Below, in pieces: positions 16,632 to 26,247 of a stretch of DNA of 64,000 bases (position 1 is its first letter; every line of letters starts with the position of its first letter). The position numbers and the translations under genes are program-made. The DNA is from Allomuricauda ruestringensis DSM 13258 (GTDB lineage Bacteria; Bacteroidota; Bacteroidia; Flavobacteriales; Flavobacteriaceae): contig NC_015945.1 of NCBI RefSeq assembly GCF_000224085.1, positions 3,588,501 to 3,652,500 on the forward strand, given 5' to 3'. Under the pieces are notes generated by a model. That model worked only from the letters and a program-made list of their open reading frames with translations. It had not been told where the DNA came from and did not search any database.

Positions 16632-19019
16632 ATGGCCAAAAAAAGAACAAAATCAAAATCAAAAAAAACTACAACTGCCGAAAAGAAGGTATCCTTTAAG
16701 CCTTCCAAGCAGAACAAGATTATTTTTGGTAGCCTTTTGATCGTTCTCAGCATTGCGCTCTTCTTCTCTTTCATGTCGTTTTATTTTACATGGCAAGAGG
16801 ACCAGAGCATGCTATCCCAATTTGCGGACCGTAATGCCCAAGCAAGCAACCTGCTCAATAAATTTGGGGCCGGTGTAAGTCACTTTTTTATGTACAAAGG
16901 CTTTGGTTTGGCCTCTTTTGTGTTTCCGTTCTTATTGGCCGTCACCGGGCTCTATCTCTTTTTGGGATTGAATGGAAAACGATTGATCTCCAAATGGATT
17001 TGGGGGCTGGTCGGAGTCATCTGGGGATCCATTGCACTTGGTTTTTTTGCTGCGGATTTCCCATTGTTGGGAGGCCTTATCGGTTATGAAATGAATGACT
17101 TCCTTCAGGATTACACGGGGAAAATCGGTGTATTCTTGATTCTGATATTTGTTTTGATGGTAATCTTGGTCCGACTGTTCAATTTTACACCCGAAGGGTT
17201 CGCCAACTTCTTCCGCAGACAGAAACAAAAAATCAAATCTGATTTTAATGAAGAACCTTCAATCCACAACACCCAAACTATTAATGAAGATGGGGAAGGT
17301 AGCATTGAGTTGAGTACAGATGATAAGGTTCCTGAAAAAATAGACACCTACACCCATAAAGAAAACATTCCACCGTTAAATGAGGAAGCCGGACTCGATG
17401 TAAATCTTCCGCAAGAGGAAGAATCCGACATTGATTTAAAAGTTGAAGAAACACCCGTTGAAGAGGAAGAAACCGATGTAACAGCTGCCAGATTGGTAAA
17501 GGATTTTGGGGAATTCGACCCAAAACTGGAATTGGGCAACTACAAATTCCCCACATTGGACCTATTGGAGGCCCATGGTGCCTCGGGAGGAATCACCATC
17601 AACCAAGAAGAGCTTGAGGAAAACAAAAACCGAATTGTCAGCACTCTCAAAAATTATAAAATAGGGATTGCCCAAATCAAAGCCACCATTGGTCCTACGG
17701 TAACACTTTACGAAATTGTTCCTGAAGCGGGAATCCGTATTTCCAAAATAAAAAATCTAGAAGACGACATTGCGCTTTCGTTGGCCGCGTTGGGAATTCG
17801 AATCATTGCCCCTATTCCCGGCAAAGGAACCGTGGGTATCGAGGTGCCCAACAAAAACGCCACCATTGTTTCCATGCGGTCCGTTATAGCATCGAATAAA
17901 TTCCAGAAAGCGGAAATGGAATTGCCCATTGCCTTTGGAAAAACCATTAGCAACGAGACTTTTGTGGTTGACCTCGCCAAAATGCCCCACATGCTTATGG
18001 CAGGTGCTACGGGTCAGGGTAAATCCGTAGGGTTGAATGCCGTCATCACCTCCCTACTCTACAAAAAGCATCCCGCAGAAGTTAAATTTATTTTGGTAGA
18101 CCCCAAAAAGGTGGAATTGACCCTTTACAACAAAATTGAACGTCACTTTTTGGCAAAACTGCCCGATTCCGAAGAAGCCATCATTACAGATAATACCAAG
18201 GTAATCAACACCTTGAACTCCCTTTGTATTGAAATGGACAACCGCTACGAGTTGCTCAAATCAGCTATGGTAAGAAACGTTAAGGAATATAATGTCAAGT
18301 TCAAGGCCAGAAAATTGAATCCGAACGACGGACATAAGTTTTTGCCATACATTGTTTTGGTGATAGATGAGTTTGCGGATTTGATCATGACAGCGGGCAA
18401 GGAAGTGGAAACACCAATTGCCAGATTGGCACAATTGGCACGCGCCATTGGTATTCACTTGATTATTGCCACACAAAGACCATCGGTTAACGTAATTACC
18501 GGTATCATCAAGGCCAACTTCCCTGCTAGGATAGCGTTTAGGGTAACCTCAAAAATTGACTCCAGAACCATTTTGGATGCGCAAGGCGCCGACCAGCTTA
18601 TCGGTCGCGGAGATATGCTCTACACTCAAGGAAATGACGTTACAAGGTTGCAATGTGCTTTTGTGGACACACCAGAAGTGGCAAAAATTACCGAGTACAT
18701 TGGTTCGCAACGTGCATACCCCGAAGCGCACTTACTGCCAGAGTATGTAGGCGAGGAATCTGGCACAAGTCTTGATAATGATATCGCGGACAGGGATGCG
18801 ATGTTCAAAGAAGCCGCCGAAGTTATTGTAACGGCCCAGCAAGGTTCCGCTTCCCTTATCCAACGTAAATTAAAACTGGGGTACAACAGGGCCGGTAGAA
18901 TTATAGACCAATTGGAAGCTGCCGGAATTGTAGGGCCATTTGAGGGAAGTAAGGCCCGACAAGTTTTGGTGCCCGACATGTATTCTTTGGAACAACTATT
19001 AGAAAATGAAGCAAAATAA
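16632..19019 (+). CDS. ftsK: DNA translocase FtsK/SpoIIIE
   Basis: 795 residues. A very basic N-terminus is followed by four membrane segments (about 30-185), a charged acidic linker (about 190-300), then the motor. Walker A is GATGQGKS (458-465), Walker B is VLVIDEFADL (about 575), and a DNA-binding gamma winged helix closes the protein (about 730-795, with KLKLGYNRAGRIIDQLE). It pumps DNA at the septum so that chromosome dimers are resolved and termini clear the division site. The start has a promoter box 28 bases upstream. The lolA-like gene overlaps its end. Confidence 0.96.
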   Translation: MAKKRTKSKSKKTTTAEKKVSFKPSKQNKIIFGSLLIVLSIALFFSFMSFYFTWQEDQSMLSQFADRNAQASNLLNKFGAGVSHFFMYKGFGLASFVFPFLLAVTGLYLFLGLNGKRLISKWIWGLVGVIWGSIALGFFAADFPLLGGLIGYEMNDFLQDYTGKIGVFLILIFVLMVILVRLFNFTPEGFANFFRRQKQKIKSDFNEEPSIHNTQTINEDGEGSIELSTDDKVPEKIDTYTHKENIPPLNEEAGLDVNLPQEEESDIDLKVEETPVEEEETDVTAARLVKDFGEFDPKLELGNYKFPTLDLLEAHGASGGITINQEELEENKNRIVSTLKNYKIGIAQIKATIGPTVTLYEIVPEAGIRISKIKNLEDDIALSLAALGIRIIAPIPGKGTVGIEVPNKNATIVSMRSVIASNKFQKAEMELPIAFGKTISNETFVVDLAKMPHMLMAGATGQGKSVGLNAVITSLLYKKHPAEVKFILVDPKKVELTLYNKIERHFLAKLPDSEEAIITDNTKVINTLNSLCIEMDNRYELLKSAMVRNVKEYNVKFKARKLNPNDGHKFLPYIVLVIDEFADLIMTAGKEVETPIARLAQLARAIGIHLIIATQRPSVNVITGIIKANFPARIAFRVTSKIDSRTILDAQGADQLIGRGDMLYTQGNDVTRLQCAFVDTPEVAKITEYIGSQRAYPEAHLLPEYVGEESGTSLDNDIADRDAMFKEAAEVIVTAQQGSASLIQRKLKLGYNRAGRIIDQLEAAGIVGPFEGSKARQVLVPDMYSLEQLLENEAK

Positions 19020-19671
19020 GACCATGATCAAGAAAAGTATTCTTTTTATAACATTGTTTACCGTAGGACTTTTTTCTTACGGACAGAACTCCGATAAGGC
19101 CAAAGCACTTTTGGACGAAGTATACAACAAAGTGCAGAGCTACGATAATATTTATATTGATTTCCAGTCCACTTTGGAAAACACCGAGGCCGACCTAAAA
19201 CAGGAAACCAATGGCAACGTAACCTTGGATGGTGAAAAATATCTGCTCAACTATTTTGGAGCCAAACAAATGTACGATGGCAACAAAGTCTACACTGTGG
19301 TTCCCGAGAACGAAGAAGTAACCATTGAAGATGTAAATGAGGATAACGATAACGTAAGCCCCTCCAAAATGTTGACATTCTATAAAACGGGACATAACTA
19401 TCAGTGGGATATCCTTCAAAATGTAGGGGGCAGAAAAATCCAGTATGTAAAGTTGATTCCCATTGACTCCAATACCGAGATAAAATCCGTGCTTTTGGGA
19501 GTGGATACACAGACCAAGCACATCTATAAACTGATTCAAACGGGAAACAATGGTACCAAAACCACCATTACCGTTAATTCTTTCAAAACCAATCAGCCCA
19601 TATCAAGTACTCTGTTTACCTTTGACGAGAAAAAATACGAGGACAAAGGATATTATATTATAAGAAACTAG
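19006..19671 (+). CDS. LolA-like outer-membrane lipoprotein carrier protein
   Basis: 221 residues with a Sec signal peptide ending near FSYGQ. The N-terminal region KAKALLDEVYNKVQSYDNIYIDFQSTL and the later blocks KMLTFYKTGH and IYKLIQTG fit the LolA fold, a periplasmic beta half-barrel that ferries lipoproteins to the outer membrane. The ATG at 19006 overlaps the ftsK stop by 14 bases; an ATG at 19024 gives a more usual signal peptide and may be the real start. It sits between ftsK and an LptF/G permease, a common flavobacterial order that links envelope biogenesis genes. Confidence 0.85.
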   Translation: MKQNKTMIKKSILFITLFTVGLFSYGQNSDKAKALLDEVYNKVQSYDNIYIDFQSTLENTEADLKQETNGNVTLDGEKYLLNYFGAKQMYDGNKVYTVVPENEEVTIEDVNEDNDNVSPSKMLTFYKTGHNYQWDILQNVGGRKIQYVKLIPIDSNTEIKSVLLGVDTQTKHIYKLIQTGNNGTKTTITVNSFKTNQPISSTLFTFDEKKYEDKGYYIIRN

Positions 19672-19674
19672 GCA

Positions 19675-21177
19675 TTGAAAATACTTGATCAGTATATACT
19701 AAGAAGATTTCTTTACAACTTCTTCAGTTCTTTTTTCATTCTCATCGTCATATTCATTTTTCAGGGAATATGGCTGTTCATTGATGATTTGGCGGGAAAA
19801 GGACTGGGCATGGTAATTATTGGCAAGTTTATTTTCTACTTTATCCCAACTTTGGTGGACAAGGTATTGCCGCTTACGGTACTCCTATCCTCCATTCTTA
19901 CCTTTGGTACTTTTGCGGAAAATTATGAGTTTGCCGCCATGAAAGCTTCCGGCATATCATTGCAACGTGGCATGCGAAGCCTTATCGTATTTGTACTGTT
20001 CTTAGGTGTGGTCACTTTCTTTTTTGCCAATGATGTGATTCCAATATCAGAACAAAAAATGTTCAACCTAAGGCGAAACATTGCCAAAGTAAAACCAGCA
20101 GCCGCCATTACCGAAGGTGTTTTTAGTGATTTTGAAGGAACTGGCGAGGGCATGAACATTAAAGTGGACAAAAAACATGGGGAGCAAGATCGCTTTTTGG
20201 ATAATGTCATCATCCACAAAAAAACAGATCAGAACATTAACAATACCGTCATCAAGGCAAAATCCGGTGAGTTGATCAGTAGTGAAAAATCAGACATTAT
20301 TCAATTGGTATTGAAAGATGGAAACTACTACGAAGAGGTCATGCCCAAAGATGCCAAAGAACGGCGAAAGCACCCGTTCGCCAAGTCAAATTTTGAGACC
20401 TACACCATCAATATCGATATTTCGGAACTCAATGACCAGGATTTGGAAGAAGATCAGAATATCACTACAAACAAGATGAAAAATGTGGGGCGGCTCATCA
20501 AGGACATTGATTCCCTTCGCGAAAACAACCTTGAAAAAGTAACTGCATTTTCCAAAAACGTTGTTAATCGTATGGGGGCATTTCCGCCCAAAGTGCCAAA
20601 AGATACTACCAAGCAAAACTTGGAGCTTGTTCAACCCCAAAAAAAGGTGGAGAAGTCCGAACAGGATTCCATTAAAACTATCGACGAATTTATAGAAAGT
20701 CTGGTACAGTGGGAACAAATTCAAGTAATGAAAAAAGCCCAGAACGAGGTTTCCAGTATATTGAACACGGTGACTTCCAAAAAGAACGAGCTGCAAAGCA
20801 GATACAAGTTCTATAACAGCCACATTCTATCGCTGCATCAAAAATATGCACTGGCACTTTCGTGCATTATTTTGTTTTTTGTAGGCGCACCTTTAGGAGC
20901 TATAATTCGCAAAGGAGGATTGGGATTGCCCATGGTAGTTGCTATCATCTTATTTTTGACCTATTATTTTCTCGGTGTATTTGCCGGCAACTATGCCAAA
21001 GAAGGAAACATTCACCCTGCTATCGGAGCCTGGCTCCCAACAATGATCATGTTGCCCTTGGGCATATCGCTCACCAGACGCGCAACTGCGGATAAAGGGT
21101 TAGTAGGATTTGGTCATTTTATAGACCGTATCAAATCAATATTTAAAAAGAAAGATAAAGAAGCTGAAGATCAATGA
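19675..21177 (+). CDS. LptF/LptG-family permease
   Basis: 500 residues starting at a TTG (19675), giving KILDQYILRRFLYNFF, the characteristic N-terminus of the LptF/LptG family. Three membrane segments lie near each end (about 15-115 and 385-480) around a large periplasmic jellyroll-type domain. The family forms the transmembrane part of the ABC system that extracts LPS from the inner membrane. LptF and LptG cannot be told apart with confidence here. It begins four bases after the lolA-like stop codon, and its own stop overlaps the start of ribB (ATGA), so all are probably one transcript. Confidence 0.88.
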   Translation: MKILDQYILRRFLYNFFSSFFILIVIFIFQGIWLFIDDLAGKGLGMVIIGKFIFYFIPTLVDKVLPLTVLLSSILTFGTFAENYEFAAMKASGISLQRGMRSLIVFVLFLGVVTFFFANDVIPISEQKMFNLRRNIAKVKPAAAITEGVFSDFEGTGEGMNIKVDKKHGEQDRFLDNVIIHKKTDQNINNTVIKAKSGELISSEKSDIIQLVLKDGNYYEEVMPKDAKERRKHPFAKSNFETYTINIDISELNDQDLEEDQNITTNKMKNVGRLIKDIDSLRENNLEKVTAFSKNVVNRMGAFPPKVPKDTTKQNLELVQPQKKVEKSEQDSIKTIDEFIESLVQWEQIQVMKKAQNEVSSILNTVTSKKNELQSRYKFYNSHILSLHQKYALALSCIILFFVGAPLGAIIRKGGLGLPMVVAIILFLTYYFLGVFAGNYAKEGNIHPAIGAWLPTMIMLPLGISLTRRATADKGLVGFGHFIDRIKSIFKKKDKEAEDQ

Positions 21178-22313
21178 TCGCCAAGAACAAAAAAATACAA
21201 CTGAACGCCATAGAAGAAGCCATTGCCGATGTTAGAGACGGTAAGGTAATTATTGTAGTGGATGATGAAAACAGGGAAAACGAAGGCGATTTTATTGCTG
21301 CTGCCGAAAAAGTTACCCCCGAAATGATAAATTTTATGGCCATGCACGGCCGAGGACTTATCTGTGCCCCCTTAACTGAAGATAGGTGCGAGGAACTAGA
21401 GTTAAATATGATGGTGCAAAACAACACCGTATTGCACCAAACCCAGTTTACTGTTTCCGTGGATTTATTGGGGTATGGATGCACAACGGGCATCTCGGTT
21501 CATGACAGGGCCAAAACCATTAGTGCCCTTGTAAACAAAGACACCAAACCTCACGAACTGGGAAAACCTGGACATATTTTCCCGCTTAGGGCAAAAAATG
21601 GAGGCGTATTAAGGCGTACTGGACACACAGAGGCTGCAATAGACTTTGCAAGATTGGCCGGTTTAGAGCCTGCAGGTATTTTGGTGGAAATTTTGAACGA
21701 GGATGGAACCATGGCACGATTGCCCCAATTGCTGGAGGTAGCCAAAAAATTTGACCTTAAAATTGTTTCCATTGAGGATTTGATCGCTTACCGCATGGAA
21801 CACGATAGCCTTATAGAACTTAAAGAGGCATTTACCATAAACACCAGATTCGGAGAATTTAGACTGCGTGCATACAAACAGACGACGAACGATCAAGTTC
21901 ACATTGCGTTGCTAAAAGGAAATTGGAAAAGTGGAGAACCTGTACTTACCCGTATTAATTCCACGCTAGTGAACAATGATATGCTGGGCACTTTGACCAA
22001 CAATCCCGATGAAGGTTTACAGCGCATGTTCGATGCATTGAATACAGAAGAAAATAGTGCCATGATTTTTATAAATCAAGAAAATCAATCCATGAACCTA
22101 TTGGGGAGATTGTCCGAATTCAAAAAGCTTCAGGAAGAGGGAATCAACAAGGCTCCAAAGATTGAAATGGACAACAAGGACTTTGGCATTGGTGCACAAA
22201 TACTTCACGACATCAATATTTCCAAGATTCGGTTATTGACGAATTCTGGCCAAACCAAGCGTGTGGGCATGGTTGGTTATGGTCTTGAGATAGTGGAATA
22301 TGTGAATTACTAA
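21174..22313 (+). CDS. ribB: 3,4-dihydroxy-2-butanone 4-phosphate synthase with degenerate RibA-like domain
   Basis: 379 residues. The N-terminal DHBP synthase domain (about 1-205) is intact: DDENRENEGDF at 30-40, the acidic metal loop, HGRGLICAP, and RRTGHTEAAID. It makes the four-carbon unit of riboflavin from ribulose 5-phosphate. The C-terminal part has the GTP cyclohydrolase II fold (ends GFGIGAQ-like DFGIGAQILHD and VGMVGYGLEIVE) but lacks the three zinc cysteines and the CVTGD-type motif; at that place it reads NSTLVNNDMLGTL. It is therefore unlikely to act on GTP, and a separate RibA should exist elsewhere. Confidence 0.9.
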   Translation: MIAKNKKIQLNAIEEAIADVRDGKVIIVVDDENRENEGDFIAAAEKVTPEMINFMAMHGRGLICAPLTEDRCEELELNMMVQNNTVLHQTQFTVSVDLLGYGCTTGISVHDRAKTISALVNKDTKPHELGKPGHIFPLRAKNGGVLRRTGHTEAAIDFARLAGLEPAGILVEILNEDGTMARLPQLLEVAKKFDLKIVSIEDLIAYRMEHDSLIELKEAFTINTRFGEFRLRAYKQTTNDQVHIALLKGNWKSGEPVLTRINSTLVNNDMLGTLTNNPDEGLQRMFDALNTEENSAMIFINQENQSMNLLGRLSEFKKLQEEGINKAPKIEMDNKDFGIGAQILHDINISKIRLLTNSGQTKRVGMVGYGLEIVEYVNY

Positions 22314-22551
22314 AAATAAGTTCAAGTAAACTACCTCGGGACAAGCCCACTCTACGAGGCATTGGCAGGAAAAAATGTTTTGATTTCGAGACAAGCCTCG
22401 GAACATTTAAATCTCGATTATCGAGTAAAAAATCAAGATTAATAAAACTAGTTCTTCTAAAATAATGATCAAAAGGATAACCCTAATCCTGCCCGCCCGG
22501 TAGACGGGCAAGTTCAGGTTCACAAAAATTGATATTATAGATGGACTTTTT
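22314..22551. repeat. Intergenic repeats between ribB and the TonB receptor gene
   Basis: No gene. Contains ACCTCGGGACAAGCCC and a reverse-related GAGACAAGCCTCGG (22331-22412), and a hairpin TGCCCG (22490-22495) / CGGGCA (22505-22510) of a GC-rich type that recurs as CCTGCCGGCAGG near 30294. The last part may serve as the end of the convergent TonB receptor transcript. Confidence 0.5.
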
Positions 22552-24414
22552 TTAAAGGTTCAGGTTGAGACCAACCCTAAAATTTCGTCCTCGGGTGGTG
22601 AACCCTAATAATTCTCTGTAATCCTCATTCAACAAGTTATCTGCATTTACAAACACGTTGAGTTTGTTCTTAATCAGTTCGTGTCCAATGGAAAAATTGA
22701 GCAAGGAAAATGGTTCTAAAGCAATATCGGAGAAGGTAGCAAAATCCGTATCAAAACGTTCGCCCGTGTAAGCATAGCTTAATGAAGCGTTTGTGGTTTC
22801 ACAAAACTGATACCACAGGAATACGTTGGCCTTATGTTTTGGAATACGAATGGCATTGTCCCCTTTCCTTTCCGTGAACGTATAATTGGCATTAACACTA
22901 AACTTGCTCCAAGGCAACCACGTAGCTTCCACCTCCACTCCGTTGGCATCAATTTCATCCGCAATGTTGATACTCATAAAATTGGCATCGTACCCAATGG
23001 CATTGGTTTCATTTCTATCAAAATACACCGTGCTAATTCTCAACTTTTCATTGAGCTTGAATTCAATACCCCCTTCAATCGTCGTGTTTTCCTCGGGTTC
23101 CAACTCAGAGTTACCTCCAAAAGCACCGAACAACTGTGTCAAATTAGGTGTGATGTAAGATGTGGCATAAGACCCCATCAGCTTCACATATCCATTTTCG
23201 GTATCAAACACGTAGGATGGATTCACATTGTACACAAAATGGTTTCCATATTCGGAATGATTATTCAATCTAGCACCAGCATTTAAGTTCAGTCCAAAAT
23301 CTGAAACATACACCACATTGGCATAAGGGTCCACAATGGTAAAATCAACATCTTCAGTAAAAACAGCTTCATCTTTGATGTAATTTACCCCTAGAATGGT
23401 ATGGAACTGCTCACCAAAAACGTATTTATTGTACAGATCCAACACCCAATTGCTTCCCTCGGTGATGCTTTCACCAAAGGTATCATTGGCCACGGATTCA
23501 TAATCGGTAAACGCTGTATTTAGGTGAACCGAACCACCGCCATAATCCAACGTAGAAGATAAACCGACCCTTTGCTGTTCGTTCTCGCCCAGATTAGGTG
23601 CTTCTGCCAATGTAGCATCATACTCATTTTTAAATTTGGTCTGGTTCCCATAAACCTGGACTCCAATAGCATCAGAGAATTGATACCCAAGCTTCAAATT
23701 GGTACTGTAGTGTGAAAAAATATCTTCCTCATTCTCTGGCGTTACTGCTGCTGACAATCCACTTTTGTATCTATTGGAAAAATCCACCCCGTAGGTAAAC
23801 TTGCCCAAAGTACCGTTCACATTTGCGGAATTTTGAATGCTCCCTAGATTATAATTTTGGTCATCTGCCGTTTGATTGGTACCCACGCTTGTTTCAAAAT
23901 TACCTGCAATCTTCTTTTTGGAGCTCTTTTTGGTGGTGATATTGATAACCGCCGTAACCGCATTGGTACCGTAAAGCGTACTAGCAGCACCTTTAATGAT
24001 CTCAATGGATTCGATGGTGTTTGGAGAAAGTAATCGAAGGTCGTACTCCGCCGAAAAAGTGGACGGATCCGATACACGAACACCATCGATAATGATCAAA
24101 ACCTGACGCCCACGGCCACCACGGGCATAGACACCAAGAACATCACCGTCCCGGCCACGGCTTCCAGCAATTTCGATACCACTTTTGGTGTTGATGATTT
24201 CCGCAACCGTTCTGCCTTGGTTGCGTTGCATTTCCTCTGCAGTGATCTTGATTACCGTTTTTCCGGAGTTTTCTCTTTTCAACTCAAATTTTGAATCGCT
24301 TACAACAACCTCGTCCAGTTGCTGCACTTTAAGTGAATCTTGCTGTGCATTTTGCGCAAAAATCCCCTTACCCGCCAAAAGGGCGGTAATTAACCATAAA
24401 TGATTTTTTTTCAT
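22552..24414 (-). CDS. TonB-dependent receptor, cobalamin type (BtuB-like)
   Basis: 620 residues. Signal peptide 1-20 ending FAQ. Plug domain about 35-150, with SGIEIAGSRGRDGDVLGVYARGG-like nucleotide order and the conserved IEIIKGAASTLYGTNAV block; a 22-strand type barrel follows to the C-terminal strand NFRVGLNLNL. It imports a large ligand through the outer membrane with TonB energy. The ligand is called cobalamin because a clear cobalamin riboswitch precedes the gene on the same strand, and btuFCD-like genes start on the other side of that leader. Length and lack of a carboxypeptidase-like N-domain agree with BtuB rather than SusC. Confidence 0.9.
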   Translation of the reverse strand: MKKNHLWLITALLAGKGIFAQNAQQDSLKVQQLDEVVVSDSKFELKRENSGKTVIKITAEEMQRNQGRTVAEIINTKSGIEIAGSRGRDGDVLGVYARGGRGRQVLIIIDGVRVSDPSTFSAEYDLRLLSPNTIESIEIIKGAASTLYGTNAVTAVINITTKKSSKKKIAGNFETSVGTNQTADDQNYNLGSIQNSANVNGTLGKFTYGVDFSNRYKSGLSAAVTPENEEDIFSHYSTNLKLGYQFSDAIGVQVYGNQTKFKNEYDATLAEAPNLGENEQQRVGLSSTLDYGGGSVHLNTAFTDYESVANDTFGESITEGSNWVLDLYNKYVFGEQFHTILGVNYIKDEAVFTEDVDFTIVDPYANVVYVSDFGLNLNAGARLNNHSEYGNHFVYNVNPSYVFDTENGYVKLMGSYATSYITPNLTQLFGAFGGNSELEPEENTTIEGGIEFKLNEKLRISTVYFDRNETNAIGYDANFMSINIADEIDANGVEVEATWLPWSKFSVNANYTFTERKGDNAIRIPKHKANVFLWYQFCETTNASLSYAYTGERFDTDFATFSDIALEPFSLLNFSIGHELIKNKLNVFVNADNLLNEDYRELLGFTTRGRNFRVGLNLNL

Positions 24415-24496
24415 TTCGTTTAATTGAATAAACGGGAGAATAGTATGATGTTCATACGTAAACTTTTATCCCGAAAGTTTAACATTCTTTGTTTGA

Positions 24497-24703
24497 ATCT
24501 GGCAGGTCTCCTGGCTTGTGTTTTGTCTCCTACCTTCCCACCCATTGGGCAGTGGCTTTGAAGCAGAGACAATCGCCTACTACGTACTGACGCTCAAAAA
24601 AAACATCAGTGCCAATTCGGCACATACTTACAGTTGCGGGAACAGCTCCAGCTTTTCACTGGATTCCCTTTTAATCCCACTAAAACTTCGTGGGAACCAA
24701 AAT
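24497..24703 (-). ncRNA. Cobalamin riboswitch
   Basis: Read on the minus strand: GGTTCCCACG near the 5' end (24690s), GGGAATCCAGTG, then CCCGCAACTGTAA, GCCACTGCCC, GGGAAGG and finally the B12 box AGCCAGGAGACCTGCC (plus-strand 24501-24516). These elements are in the order and spacing of the adenosyl-/hydroxo-cobalamin riboswitch family. It ends about 85 bases before the BtuB-like start and should repress that gene when cobalamin is plentiful. No copy is seen on the + strand for btuFCD. Confidence 0.95.
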
Positions 24704-24761
24704 TCGAGGCCAAAGCTAATCAATCTGTTTAATCTTTTATGCAAAAGTTTAAAATGATTTC

Positions 24762-25050
24762 TTCTGTCAATCTGAGCTGTCATCCTAGCACAGCCGAAGT
24801 ATTCGTTTAGCATCCCAACCCACCTTTCCTTCGAGGAAATTCGTGTCATTGTGTTATTGAAAAAATAAATGAGATGTCTTCCCGAAAACTTTCGGAACGC
24901 TCGACATGACAATTTTATTATTAAAAACCGTCAGTTCGAGTTTTTTCAGAAGGAAAAAGTATCGAGAACAAGGTTAATTCATATAAAAATTCTTTTCTCG
25001 ATACAATTTTTTGACCTTTGGTTCAAAAAACCACTCGAAATGACAAATTT
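24762..25050. repeat. Mosaic of dispersed repeats between riboswitch and btuF
   Basis: 24762-24911 looks like family B material (CTGTCATCC..., CATTCGTGTCATT, GCTCGACATGACA). 24929-24972 is a family A unit (CGTCAGTTCGAGT ... AGTATCGAGAAC) and 24992-25044 a second family A unit in opposite orientation (TTCTCGATACAA ... CACTCGAAATGACA). No gene is seen. Confidence 0.6.
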
Positions 25051-25083
25051 TTCATCAAAATGTACTGCAGATTTAAATAATCT

Positions 25084-25091
25084 TACTTTTG
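25084..25091 (+). promoter_or_regulatory. -7 promoter box TACTTTTG abutting the btuF start
   Basis: TAnnTTTG match ending five bases before the ATG at 25096. If used, transcription would begin at or near the start codon, giving a nearly leaderless mRNA. Confidence 0.45.
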
Positions 25092-25095
25092 ACTT

Positions 25096-26247
25096 ATGAC
25101 AAAAAAACAGACGTCAATTCTTTTCTTTGGATACCTTTTGGTGGTGTTGATGGGTTGCAAGCAAGCAAAAAAATCGCAACCCGTTCAAAAACAAGAATCA
25201 ACATCCTCCATAACCCATGCAACGGGCTTTACTGTAAAAAAAGAAGCCGATTTAACCATAATTGAAGTCACGGCAGCTTGGCCCGGGGCAGATAACTTTA
25301 AATATGCCTTGGTACCAAAAGAAAAATTACCATCGATTACTTTCCCGCAAGATGAATATGATGCCATTGTGGGTACTCCAGTAGAAAAAGTAGTGCTCAC
25401 TTCAACCACTCACATAGAGCCTTTAAAGCAGCTCGGAGAACTCAAAACTATAGTCGGATTTCCCAACACCGACTACATTTCTTCCCCAGAAGCAAGAAAA
25501 TTGATAGACAGCAAACAAATCAAAGACCTTGGGATGAATGATATCCTCAATACGGAAATGGTACTCGAACTGAACCCTGAACTCATTATTGGATTCAGTA
25601 TTAATGAAGAAAACAAGGCGTACCATATTATAGAACGAGCAGGAATACCCTTGGTTTATAATGGCGATTGGGTAGAACAGACACCATTGGGGAAGGCAGA
25701 ATGGGTCAAGTTCTTTGCACCCTTCTTTCAAAAAGAAAAATTGGGCGATAGCATTTTTGTGGAAGTTGAATCATCCTATAAACAAGCTGCTGCATTGGCC
25801 AAAAAAGCAAAATCTAGGCCAACCGTGTTAACTGGTGGATTGTACAAAGATGTCTGGTATGTGGCAGGAGGTAACAGTTGGATGGCCCAGTTCCTGAAAG
25901 ATGCCAATGCCGATTATCTTTGGTCCAACACGGAAGAAACCGGAAGCATTGGCCTTAGTTTGGAATCGGTTTTGGAAAATGCACAAGATGCTGAATATTG
26001 GTTCAATCCATCTGCAGAAACCAAGTATTCCGAATTGACCGAAGCAAATCCCCATTATCAACAATTTTCCGCCTTCACCAATAAAAAAGTGTATTCCAAC
26101 GCCATTGAAAAAGGTGAGACAGGTGGGCTTATTTTTTACGAGTTGGCACCACACCGCCCAGATATTGTTTTGATGGATTTCATCAAAATAGTACACCCGG
26201 AATTATTGCCAGAGCATCAATTGCAATTCATCAAACCAATAAAATAA
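25096..26247 (+). CDS. btuF: ABC transporter substrate-binding lipoprotein, cobalamin/siderophore type
   Basis: 383 residues. SPII signal LLVVLMGC with lipid Cys 21. The periplasmic-binding fold of the BtuF/FecB type is visible: VEKVVLTSTTHIEPLKQLGEL..IVGFPN in the first lobe, LELNPELIIGF, GIPLVYNGDW, then RPTVLTGGLYKDVWYVAGG in the second lobe. It would capture the ligand in the periplasm and pass it to the permease encoded with no gap downstream. Cobalamin is inferred from the neighbouring riboswitch-controlled receptor; heme or a siderophore is the main alternative. Confidence 0.85.
   Translation: MTKKQTSILFFGYLLVVLMGCKQAKKSQPVQKQESTSSITHATGFTVKKEADLTIIEVTAAWPGADNFKYALVPKEKLPSITFPQDEYDAIVGTPVEKVVLTSTTHIEPLKQLGELKTIVGFPNTDYISSPEARKLIDSKQIKDLGMNDILNTEMVLELNPELIIGFSINEENKAYHIIERAGIPLVYNGDWVEQTPLGKAEWVKFFAPFFQKEKLGDSIFVEVESSYKQAAALAKKAKSRPTVLTGGLYKDVWYVAGGNSWMAQFLKDANADYLWSNTEETGSIGLSLESVLENAQDAEYWFNPSAETKYSELTEANPHYQQFSAFTNKKVYSNAIEKGETGGLIFYELAPHRPDIVLMDFIKIVHPELLPEHQLQFIKPIK

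Noticed and set aside
24700..25095. A second cobalamin riboswitch on the + strand for btuFCD
   Set aside because: No B12 box or CCCGCAACTG-like element on the + strand; the gap holds dispersed repeats only.
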